A stretch of 64,000 nucleotides of DNA from Eublepharis macularius (Eukaryota; Chordata; Lepidosauria; Squamata; Eublepharidae). A model generated the notes under the pieces. It did no database searches and was not told the DNA's origin. It saw only the letters and a list, made by a program, of their open reading frames with translations. Numbering within the stretch: the stretch's first letter is position 1; each line of letters begins with the position of its first letter. Position numbers and translations under genes: made by a program. The stretch covers positions 90,162,501 to 90,226,500 of the forward strand of contig NC_072800.1 in NCBI RefSeq assembly GCF_028583425.1. Reading direction: 5' to 3'. Positions 11,401 through 23,400 of the stretch are shown one piece after another.

Positions 11401-14400
11401 TTGTCGTGCTTTCCTTTGTCCAGCAGGGTTGAGATCTGCTGCTTCAGGGTCTTCACTTCGCCGGACAACACTTGGTTCCTCGCTTTGGAAGCGTCCAACT
11501 TCTTCCTCACCTCCTCGTGATCCTTTTGGAGGGCGCTGTGTTCACTGGTCAGCTTCTGCACTTAAGGAAACACGGGGAGTGGAACTCAGTGGCTTGGTGA
11601 CAGTTTGGTTGATCCTAATAAAAGGTACAACTGCCGCTGTTTTGGGATCGCTGCCTGCCAGGCAATTTGTCGCACTGCGAGCGACTGAGCTCTAAAAAGG
11701 GTTTCTCGGCCACTAACATTGAGCCCGTGTCCTTCCTCCGTCCCAGCTTGTCTGAAATCTGACAGACCTCCCGCTTTCCTTTGACCCTCCTCGCCTCCTC
11801 ACCTCCAGCGCTTCTTTCTTTTCTTTCTCCAGGCTCCGAATCCGTTGCAGGTTCCTCTGGGCCGATGTCTTCCCTGGGTCCATGAGGCTGAAAGTGTCTT
11901 CATCTCCGCGGCTCAAGGATGTCCCGCTTTTGCTGTGGCCCAGCTGGCTCTCCAGCTCCCGGACCTAGAGCCACAAAAGGAGAACCACGCCTAGGGACCA
12001 AGCTACACATGACGAATGACACTTGAACAGCAAGTGTATTTCTCCCTGTTCACTTGCCCTCCAATCAATCCACTTGCCGTTCAAGTGTCATTCGTCATGT
12101 GTAGCTTGGCCCTAGGTCAAAAGATGCCAAGCCAAATTCCTGCTCCTGAAAGGAGCCGCATCGAAGAGGATGGACAGCTGCCTCTCATATGGTCGCTGGA
12201 GCGTGAGAATAAACTGATCCCAGGAAACGGTACAGCTTTCTAAAATATGTTTTATGTCTTTGAATATCTATATCTTGCCTTTCCCCCAAGCAAAGGGGAC
12301 TCAAAGCAGCTTACAAACTCACGTAAGGCCTTTTCATACACCGCAACAGTGAACAATGCCTTGAAGTGCAGTGGCTACAGCAACCCGCCCCCCCACACAC
12401 ACACACTTGTTTACTTGGAAGCAAGTCTCCCTGAATTCAATATTTACTCCTTTGTAAACTTAGGATCGCAATAGTAGTTGCATATATCTGGGAGAAAGTC
12501 TTGGTGAACACCTTGGACCGTACCTAAATACGCTTAGGACTGGGGTCGAGGATTCAATTTGGACAAAAAGGAGATTTGGGAGGATTTAACTCTTTCTCCC
12601 GTTTGCCCATTTCCCTGATAGAACCCTATCAGCTGCTATTAGTCCTGGTAGGGAAAAAAGACAGGCACTTGGATTGTACCTGTCTTTTTCCCTAGCAGGG
12701 CGTGTGTGTGTTAAATCCTCTCCAACCCAGTGTCAGAGCCTCGATCCAAACTGGGCAGGCCTGTAGCTGTTTTACCCTTCATGAATACATGGGGATGTCT
12801 GATCACGGCTTCGCAACGTCACATGGCATTTGGGCCTGAGTGCGAGCAAACTGTGTTGGGTGGAAGAGGGGTGAAAAGAACATTGTCTTACTTTGCCTTG
12901 CAAGATAAGAATCTGCTGAGCTCGCCCGCGCCAGCTGCCGGGGTTGGCCATGAGATTTTGAACGCTGACCTCTTCTCCAACTTCGCTTACCAAAAGCTGA
13001 AAGGGAGATGCAAATGTGTTGATTCCAAACATTTTGGGCTTGAGGTTTCCAGTTTATTGTGTTTGTTGCAGCAACGGGTAAGGATCAAGTTAGCTCCCCG
13101 CTGCCCATTTCAACGGTGGTGTTTTGGGAGAGGTCGCACAAGGCCCGTCAGAGCTTTTCTTGGACATCGCAGTTTTCCTGGACATCCAGTCCAGGGTCAT
13201 AGGAGTGGTTCTCCTCTGTTTCTCCAGGAGCCCCCGCTTTCTGACTTCTCTAAATCAGCCCAGAACACCTCTCGTGTTTCGAAAAAGACATAAAATGGTG
13301 GCTGATTCGAAAGTGGTCTTTGTCATTAGCTATTAGGATCAACATACAGTTCAGAGTAAGAGCCCCGTAGCACCTGTAAGACTAACAAAATTTGTGGTAG
13401 GTTACGAGCTGTATCTGATTCTAGCTGTATCTGAAGAAGTGAGCTGAGGCTCATGAAAGCTCACACCCCACCACAACTTTTGTTAGTCTTATAGGTGCTA
13501 CTGGACTCTTGCTCTTTTCCATTGCTAAAGACAGACTTACACGGCTACCCATCTTGATCTAATATACAGCTGAGTTTCACTAAAGTGAATGGCTAGTTGG
13601 ACTCCCATAACTCTCATAGCCCAAGCACAAAGAATATCTCTAAGAAAACCAAATGGGCTACCGCTGGGTAACTACATGAAAATACATCCCAAACTAATGG
13701 CGATGGAGGCTGTCTGGTGGTGTACAGTGCCTTCAAGTCATAGCTGACTTACAGTGACCTCTGCTGGGGTTTTCAAGGCAAGAGACTAACAGAGGTGGCT
13801 TGCCCTTGCCTGCCTCTGCAACCCTAGTCTTCGCTGGAGGTCTCCCATCCAGTTACTAACCAAGGCCGACCCTGCTTAGCTTCTGAGATCTGATGAGATC
13901 AGGCTTGCCTGGGGTATCAGGTTGCATTTTCCTATTTGTATCCTATGTGGGGTTTTGGTAGTATCTGTTCCAAGGGCCATCCACCTCACTGAGCCCATGG
14001 CCACTTTTGGAATTTTTAAGGAATGGCAGTGGACACAACCACAAAATGGCAGCCATGGTGGTGTTTGGGGGGGGGGGATCAGCACTGGCTTTGGTTACGA
14101 GACATAGTTTCAGTCTTCACTGAAAGGGCAGGGTTTGCTCCCGGTGCAGCCACAAGGAGAGGTTGCCAAATCCGGAACATCTGTGTTTGTGGACAGCGTT
14201 GTGTGACACTGTTCCGGTGTGTCTCCACCCTCCAGATCCTCCCACTGCAAGCAACTAGGATCAGTTCTTTGCGGAACCCAAAGGATCATCCTACATTCCA
14301 TTTATAACAACTACCAGATGTCGTCGTGCAGATCGGTGCAGTGTTGGGGATCACCGATTTATTCAGATGAAAGCAGATGACCCTTTGGAACACTCTGCTT

Positions 14401-17400
14401 TCTCTGGAGGTTCCTTTCACATTGCTGCTAGCCTCTCCCCCACTCCAGATGGCCTCTTATTGATCTAAAAATGAGCTGACTGACCTCACGATACTGGTGA
14501 AGATGATCTCCTACTACCACAGGTCATCATTAACAAAGGGACTGCTGTTTCCGAGGGACAGCTCTGTAGCTTGCGCGTCCTGCCACTTGGTTCCACTATA
14601 GAGCAGCTAGATGTCTCGTCATGTATAAAACATCTAGTGCTGATGTAGATGCGCTATTTTAAAAGCTAGGTCAAAAGGTCTTTCTTGACCCAGCTCTTTG
14701 GCATTTGATGTATGGATCTCTCCTTAAGTGAACTGGTCTTTCTTTTGCTGGTGATGATTGATTTTTTTTCCTACTGCCAAAGTTTCTGTAATATTCATCT
14801 TCTTTGCAATATTGCATTTTTATCTGGTGCAAGTTGTTTTTAGAAATTTTACTGCTGCTGCTGCTAAGATTTTCTTGTTTTGTAGTGATGGTGGCAGAAT
14901 AATAATAGTAACATTCGATTTACATACCGCCCTCCAGGACAACTTAACACTCACTCAGAGCAGTTTACAAAGTATGTCATTGTTATCTCCATAACAATCA
15001 CCCTGTGAGGTGGGTGGGGCTGAGAACGCTCTGAGAGAGCTGTGACTGACCCAAGGTCACCCAGCTGGCTTCAAGTTGAGGAGTGGGGGATCAAACCTGG
15101 CTCTCCAGATTAGAGTCCTGCCACTCGAAAGAGGAAAGGGAGTAGATGCATGCATGTTTAAACTATATGATTCTTCAGACCCACAGATACCTTCCAGAGC
15201 ATGATCGTACTTAGTGGAGGCCCAAAGAACACGGCAAAGGAAAAAGAACCCCCTTTCAGCATACTTGGTAAAGGTGTACCGGACCCATACCTTGATTACT
15301 GCTGCTCAGGTCATAAGAAATCCATACCTTCTGCGCCACTTTAAGCTCTTGTTTTGTGGTCTGGAGCTGGTTGCGATATTCAGACATTTTCATGTTGGCT
15401 GCTGATAACTTTTCTTGCATGGCTTTCATCTCTGGGCTCTCGGGATTCAAGAGAAAGAGAGTGCAGTTTGATGAGAACAGACTCACCCTCCTCCAGTTAA
15501 AAAAAAGCAGATAGGAACAAACTCTCAAGATCGTGTAATGCTCCGGAACAGGTCTGCACAGGTTGCGACCCACCTGCCAAAAGCAGTAAGCTCATGCCAG
15601 ACATATTGTGACTCCAGAAACTTGATTTTTGCGGCCTGCCTGGGAGGGCAATGACAGGGAGGTTGTCAGGTAACCTAGCTGGTCACACAAACGTGGCCTG
15701 CTTCTGGCTTGGTGGGTCACAAGTTGTGCAGCTCCACTTTGGAGACATAAACTGCCACCCAAACTCCACTCAAAGCTTTTGCCTGATTCTAAAATCTGAC
15801 AGCAGGGGAGTTTGCTTAGCAAGTGTTTATGCTTTTGGATACAGAACCCACTCTAGGTTTTGTGGAGAGGGGAGGGATACGATCAGGGCTTTTTTTCTGG
15901 GAAAAGAGGTGGTGGAACTCAGTGGGTTGCCCTCGGAGGAAATGGTCACATGGCTGGTGGCCCCGCCCCCTGATCTTCAGACAGAGGGGAGTTTAGATTG
16001 TCTTCCGTGCTGCTTGGTGGCGCGGAGGGCAATCTCAACTCCTCTCTGTCTGGAGATCAGGGGGCAGGGCCACCAGCCATGTGACCATTTTCAAGAGGTT
16101 CCGGAACCCCGTTCCACCGCATTTCAGCTGAAAAAAAGCCCTGGATATGATTCATTTTTAAGTTTAAAGGATAAAAGCAAAGCAAACATTTACAATGATG
16201 AAAGGTGATGTGGGACAATAGTTAAAAGATTGACTTAAGGTTCAAGAAGTCCCCAATTCAAATCTTGCATCTGCCTCGAACTCACTAGGTGGCCAATCTT
16301 TATCCATCTTTTCAGAAAAAAATATTGGTTCCCCAAAGGGCTCATGTCAGTCCTTGGCAGTTAGACCCCCAAGCCCCTCACAGCAAGCACTCAGGTGCAT
16401 TGGTTGAAGGAGACCTGATTAGAGATCTATTCAGTTCAAGGCACTATGAAACCGGTATTGGCAGAAGTGATTATTCAAACTTGGTCACTTGTTATTATAG
16501 AGAAACTTCCTGCCCTTTAGGGTCTGTTGGCATTCTGGCGCGAACCCCCAGGAGTTACATGGGAACTGATTGGTTTAGACTAGACATGTTACAGAATGAT
16601 TCATTGCAGTCTCTGAGAACAAGATACAAATGCTCTGCGCTCCCAGAGCTGCTTCAAGGACACTTGCTGTAAAAGGGAAGGAACATTCCTTCCTACAGAT
16701 AACAGTCACCAGAACCCCACCCCCCCACCACCAGCAGCAGGGTATATCTGTGGGCTAAGCTACAAGTGACTAATGACACTCGAACGGCAAGTGAACAGAC
16801 TCACATGTATTCCTTCCTGTTCACTTGCGCTCCACTTGCGCTTAGACATGGGCACGAACAGAAACCCCCCCCCCCCCCGAACATGGTGTTCGTTGTTTGT
16901 TGCCATCCACGAACACCGAACATTGATTAACATGATCCTGTTCACGAACATGTTCGTTGTTTGTGGGGGCCAGCAGGGTCTCCTCCAGCCATCAAGATCC
17001 CTACCGCACCACTCCCAGAAACCTGACCTGAGCAGGCAGCAGGAAAGGTACCAGTAATAAATAATAGCTTGGCCCAGAGCCTGGCAGCAGCCCTGGAACT
17101 TGAAGAGGTAGATCCCAATCCCGCCACACACAAAGAAAATTCAAGCTCCAATGCACTCTCTCTATCAAAAGGCCAACAGCAACTGTTCCTCCCTCTCCAC
17201 TGACTGCAAAGCCAGAGCTGGGAGCCCCCCCCTCCCCTGGTCTTTACTCCCTTGTAACAAATTTGGAGTTCCAGTCCACACTTGAAAGGAAGACCTTCCT
17301 ATAAAGCTAAATTGGGCTTAGACTGGGGTTTCCAGGGCAACAGCAGGAGTTCAAACAGAGTTCAGACAATCCCTGACTAAGTTGCCAAGGGGATTGCAGG

Positions 17401-20400
17401 TGCCAGACTGTCTGGCTTGACGAACAGCAACAAATAGCAATGAACGAGGCTTGCAGCGGCCACCTGTTCGTTTAGAATGGGGCCTCACGAACAGCTTGTT
17501 CGCGAACAGCAGATTGGGCTGTTCGTGGGGATTTTAGTTCGTATTGCTGTTCGTGCCCATCTCTACTTGTGCTCCACTTGATCGAGTGGAGCGCAAGTGG
17601 AGCACAAGTGAACAGGGAGGAATGCATGTGAGTCTGTTCACTTGCCGTTCAAGTGTCATTCGTCACTTGTAGCTTGGCCCTGTGAATACATTTGGATACA
17701 TTTTATACTCTCTCAGATGAACAATACAGAATACAGAATACAATTCATGGACAGAGCAAAACATATTAATGGCAGGTATGCAGGAGGCATACATGACAGC
17801 TCACAGGAACCAGAAGACAATATTATGCCAATAAAAATATCTCTTAGGCAGGAGACTCTCCACTGGCTGCTTCTTGCTTTCCCTCTAATGGTCCATTGGA
17901 GGTAGAAATAAGTCATAACTTATTTATGGCGACCCCTGGTGGGATTTTCAAGGCAAGAGACTCACAGAGGTGGTTTGCTATTACCTGCCTTCCTGGGTGG
18001 TCTGGTCTCCCATCTAAGTACTATCCAGGGCCGACCCTGCTTAGCTCCCGAGATCTAATCAGTCTGGGCTACGCAGATCAGGGCAATGATCCCTTAAGAA
18101 AACGAAAGTCTCTCTCCAGCAATAGTTTCAGCACAGACAAAAGGAGCTGCTATTTCAGATGAGCAGTTGCCTTGTGGAACTCACTGCCACAAGGTGTCCT
18201 GATAGCCACCCGCTTAAGGCAGATTTGAAGGGTAGGAAGGGTTGGCAGATTTATGGAGGATAGGCTTACTGCTGTCAGTGCAAAACAGTCCCAGTGCATT
18301 TTTATTCCCTTCCTTCCTCTCAGGAGCTCAGAACTGCTTACATAGTTCTCCATTTTATCAGCACAACGGCCCTGTGAGGCGGGTTGGGCTGAGAGTGACT
18401 GGCCCAAAGTCAACCAGCGAGCTTCATGGCTGAGTGGGGATTTATCGTGAGTGGGATATAGATACACTCATGTGTATTCCCTCCCATTGAGCGTCTATTT
18501 GAGTGGTTCCTCCTTTTTGCTGTGAGTGGGGATTTATAGCTGGGTCTCCATGTTCCTAGTCCAACACTTTAACAACTGCTACATATTTATTTATTTGTTT
18601 GTGTCATTATTATTTCATTATTACTTATGTCATTACTATGTATGTCATTTATAGTCCGCCTTTCTCACTGAGACTCAAGGCGGATTTCGCAGCGCGAGAC
18701 CAGTACAGTTAATCTCAAGGCCATTTCCATAAACAATGCCATAGGGTAAATAGATGCAAGTTCACAAAGACATCGCATTAGCAGGAATCCAGTACAACAT
18801 AGTGGTGAGGTCTCTGGTTCCTAACTCATTAGCAGATCATCTGAGAGCAGAACCACAAGTGACAAAAGGCACAGATTGGACACTTGTCAGCTTCCCTCAA
18901 GTTTTGATGGGAAATGTAGGCATCCTAGTCTTGCAGCTTGGCTCTCTGACTGGTGTCCAATGGACTTTTCAACTGTCACTTGTCCAACATTCCGCCAAGC
19001 TGCCTACATTTCCCATCAAAACTTGAGGGAAGCTGACAAGTGTCCAATCTGTGCCTTTTGTCACTTGTGTTTCTGCTCTGAGATCCCCTCCCTACAATAC
19101 AGCCCTCCTATCTGAGTAAAAAAGCCTTTTTGAATAATTTGGCACACTCTGTAATGATGCAAAAGAACATTAAATACCTTTGGCAGCTAAAGCAGGATGC
19201 AGAAGCAGATTTCACACGCCTCCCCTCCCCTTCCTCCTCTAATCCTCTGCCGGCAAACTGCAAATCACTTTCATTCCATCAACTTGACCACAAACATAGT
19301 GCCATCCTGAGCAAATCTAAGTCCACTGAAGTCAATGGGCTTAATTGCTGACCAGCCATTTAAAACTTGCAATCGCCTTCAAAGGTTTGTCTCTTCCTTT
19401 CTGGCCAAACAGGAGCCACTAGAAGGCACCATTCAGTCAGTCTTAAGGACGGACATGGCACCAGGCAGTGGGCTCACGGCATCTCCACGGCTCATCTGGC
19501 ACTGACCCAGTCCCATGAAGTAGCACTCTGCCCAAGAATGTTCCTCACAGAGTAAGCATTCCTTCTTACCAAGGGTCCTTCCTCCGTCTTACGCAAAGGT
19601 TGGCTGTCTTTGTCTCCGTGCGACTGAAGCCTGGCCACTGACAGATGCAACTGGGGGGAGAGTACACAAACACGCTTTAAAAAGATGCTGCTTTTTCTGT
19701 TAATCTTCACAGTTAGATCACATTGCAGGGAGAGGATCCTTTGCATAAGCAACTGCAAACTGGTATCAAAGAGATGCCATGAAGTTAGTGGCTGATTCCG
19801 CACACGTTGGATAATGCACTTTCAATGCACTTTATCCATCGTTTGAGGTGGATTTTTTGTTCCGCACACAAAAAAATCCGTTCCAAATGATCTATAAAGA
19901 GGATTGGAAGTGCATTATCCAACGTGTGCAGAATCACTCAGTGTTTGGGATTCATGAGACATCATCAGGGGAAGAAAGAGAGCTGGCAGGAAGCCTTGGT
20001 GGCGTGCCCAGCCCCAAAGTTGCCCAGTTTGGTGTAGTGGTTAAGAGCGCCAGGACTCTAATCTGGAGAGCCGGGTTTGATTCCCCACTCCTCCTCTTGA
20101 AGCCAGCTGGGTGACCTTGGGCTAGTCACAGCTCTCTGGAGCTCTCTCAGCCTCACCCACCTTACAGGGTGTGTGTTGTTGTGGGGATGATAACATACTT
20201 TGTAAACCGCTCTGAGTGGGTGTTAAGTCATCATGAAGGGCGGTATATAAATCGAATGTTGTTGTTGTTATTATTTGAATTATATGAAACACAAACAACA
20301 ATAAGCAGAGGTCACTCACATGCTATTATTGATTGGCCTTGCTAAGCTGATACAAGTTTCCACCGGAGACCTAAGTATGAACCAAATATCAGCGTAATAT

Positions 20401-23400
20401 GTATGCTGTTCCAAGTAGTGCCGTAGCTACTTGGAACAGCGTAATAACAACAATAACAACAACGACAACAACAACAACCGAAGGAAGGGAGTAACTGAAG
20501 GTATTTCGGGAGTCAGGAGCTTGCTGAATATGAACGGCTGGTTCAAGTGGACAGTTCGGGTCTGGGTAGATCAATGAACTCGGTTGCCTTAAACAGAGGC
20601 TGATCTTTGGTGAATTTAGGCTGGCATCCTCTACTTGGGCTGGTAATGGCTCTCCAAACCCTCTGGCAGAGGGCGGCCTCTCTCAACCCTCAACTGCACT
20701 ATCAAAGATCATTTAACCGGAGCTGGTGAGAATTAAACCTGGGACCTTATCCATTCTACGGGAAGCTTCTGGTTTAAATCTCACCTGAGCCACCAACACG
20801 CTAATTTGCTTTCTCGTTTGTTTAGATATTTATACCTCCTCCTTTTTTCTACCCAGTGGGGACCCAAAATGGCTTATGACATTGCTGTTCCCTCCTTCAT
20901 TTCATCCTCACAACAACCCTGTAAGGTAAGTTAGGCTGAGAGACAGTGACTGGCCTAAGGTCCCCCAGTGAGCTTCCATGGCAGGGTGGGGATTTGAACC
21001 TGGGGCTTCCAGACCCTAACCCGACACTCTAACCCCTATGCATTACTGGCTTTCTAAATTAAATGGCTCGGGCAAGATGCTGTTCTCACATCCTCAGCTC
21101 CCTCCGTGTGCTACATTGTGGGCATAAAAATACTAGCCTAATGGTGTTGTGATCGCTCAAAAATGTTCTAAAATGCTAAATGTTAGGACTGTAACATCAG
21201 TAAGGATGAGGCTCACAGCAAGATATGGTAAAAGTATTGGCTTAGCAGCCACTGGACTCCAAACGATACTTCCTTGGGCTGGAGCACAGCCTGCCAAAGA
21301 CCCAACAGCAGGATCCAATCAAGGCATTCGGCCAAGAGGTGCCAGTTGGATCCCTCCTGCAGGGGCCGGGCAGGTCTTGGGTCTCTGGCACTGCATTGCC
21401 CCATGCCCAGGGCTGACAGAGAGGCCTCACTTCTTTCTCCAGCTCTTTGATCCGGTTGTTCAGCTGCTTCACTTTGGTTTTCTCTTTCTCGGCCTCGGCA
21501 GTCAGGTGACGGTTCTGTTTGGCCAACTGGACAATTTTACTGGCAGCAATGTCTCCCGTCAAGCCGCCTGTTCCTGCCGAAGAAAAAGGAAGAAGCATGG
21601 GGGCAATCAGAAAATGAGAGACGGGATGTCTCGATTTCAGACCCGTAGCTACTCAGTGGGCATTATAAACAGTGACGAGAATACAGAGGGTTTCTACGGG
21701 TTCAGCTAGGCCACCACCACAGGTTAGTCTGGCCCAACTACATAATATAGAGCAATGGACATATTTTAAGCATTCAAAAAGTGATGAAAAATTAAAGTAA
21801 TACAGTAATAATAAAGTACAGACATAGAAAAATACACACGTATGTAAGCACCGAACTGGATAGCCCAGGGCAGATTCCAGACGGCCCTCCCCATGCCGAA
21901 ACGTCGCGCGTTGTCGCACGGAAAACGCGAAATATTGCGTTTTACGCGCGACGTTTTGGCATGGGGAGGGCCGTCTGGAATCGGCCCAGGAGAGCCTCTT
22001 GCCATGAAAACCCCACCAGGGGTTGCCTTAAGTCAACCATGACTTGAGGGCAGGATTTCATTTCATATATGTGGAACGGCCTGCCTGAGGAGGTCAGGAG
22101 AGCCCCCACTCTCCTGGATTTCCGCAAATGATGCAAAACCGAACTATACAAAAAGGCTTTTTACTCAAATGGGAGGGCTGTATTGTAGGGATGCTTCACT
22201 AACGAGTTGGGGACCATAGACTTCACCACTATGTTGCCTTACATATTATCTGCGGCTTTAAATATGTACTCCTATGTACCACCAGTGCTTCACGTTGTCT
22301 AATGTTAGTCCTAGAATTGATTATGTTCTGCTGCAGTATTTTTTTGACTCTGTATTGGATTCTTGCTGATACTATGTCTTTGTGAACTTGTATCTATTTA
22401 CCCTATGGCATTGTTTATGGAAATGACCTTGATACTGTATTGAAATGCATTTGATACTGATTGTGCTAATCTCATACTGTGTAATCCACCTTGAGTCTCA
22501 GTGAGAAAGGAGGACTGTAAATGAGATAAATATGTATGTATGTAGTTTTTTCACTGTAATATTTCAATAAAAATCCTGTGCTTATTTAAAGAAATCCTTG
22601 TGTATTGTGACTACCATCCCCTAAACAATTCCTTAATGGTTAAAGGTGGAACCTTCCTTTTATATTAGTGATTTTAAGTTCACATACACATTCCTGAAAG
22701 GGATGTGAGTGTATGGAGTGATGGCAGAAACTCCATCAGCGAATAAAATAGACGATGACCTCTGCCCAGACTCTTGAGTCTGATGTAGGCAGATGGGTAA
22801 CTAGCCAGCCAAGGCCTCATGGACAGATAATCACGGTCGCATGTTGCAAGAATTGTGTCTCTGCTCTGACTGTCTCACTATGGTGCACTTCATTTGATTG
22901 ATTCTATACAGAAATTAATATCAGGCGATTGCTACTTTGGTTTGATTTCACGGTTCCTTCTTCAAGTACTGTATCTAACGTGACATTAAACTGAAAAATA
23001 CAGACCAATAATAATCAGCAAACAAAGACAGACAAAAGAAAAACTAAAGCTATAGCTGCTTTTATTTACTGATATATTTCTTTAACACTGGCATCATTTT
23101 CTGTTCCAGAGGTGCAGCCACATTAGTTTATTATAGCTATAGCATCTGGAGAAGCGAGCTCGGACTCCTGAAAGCTCTTGCTGGAAGAAATACTGGCCGT
23201 TTCCACACGGCTTACCTTCTTCCGAAAACTTCCAAAAACCAGCATCTTTACGTGCGAAATCGCACCAGGAAGACGCTGTTAGTGCGTGAAATCGCACGAG
23301 AAGATGCTGTTATCACGGAAGACAGCGTCTTCTCACGGGATTTCACGTGATAACAGCATGCGAAGACGCTGTTTTTCGGAAGATTTCGGAAGAAGGTAAG

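Noticed and set aside
12730-13293. 187-codon plus-strand frame
   Set aside because: Antisense to CCDC13 coding exon 6 and its introns. No homology, and the conserved protein is on the other strand.
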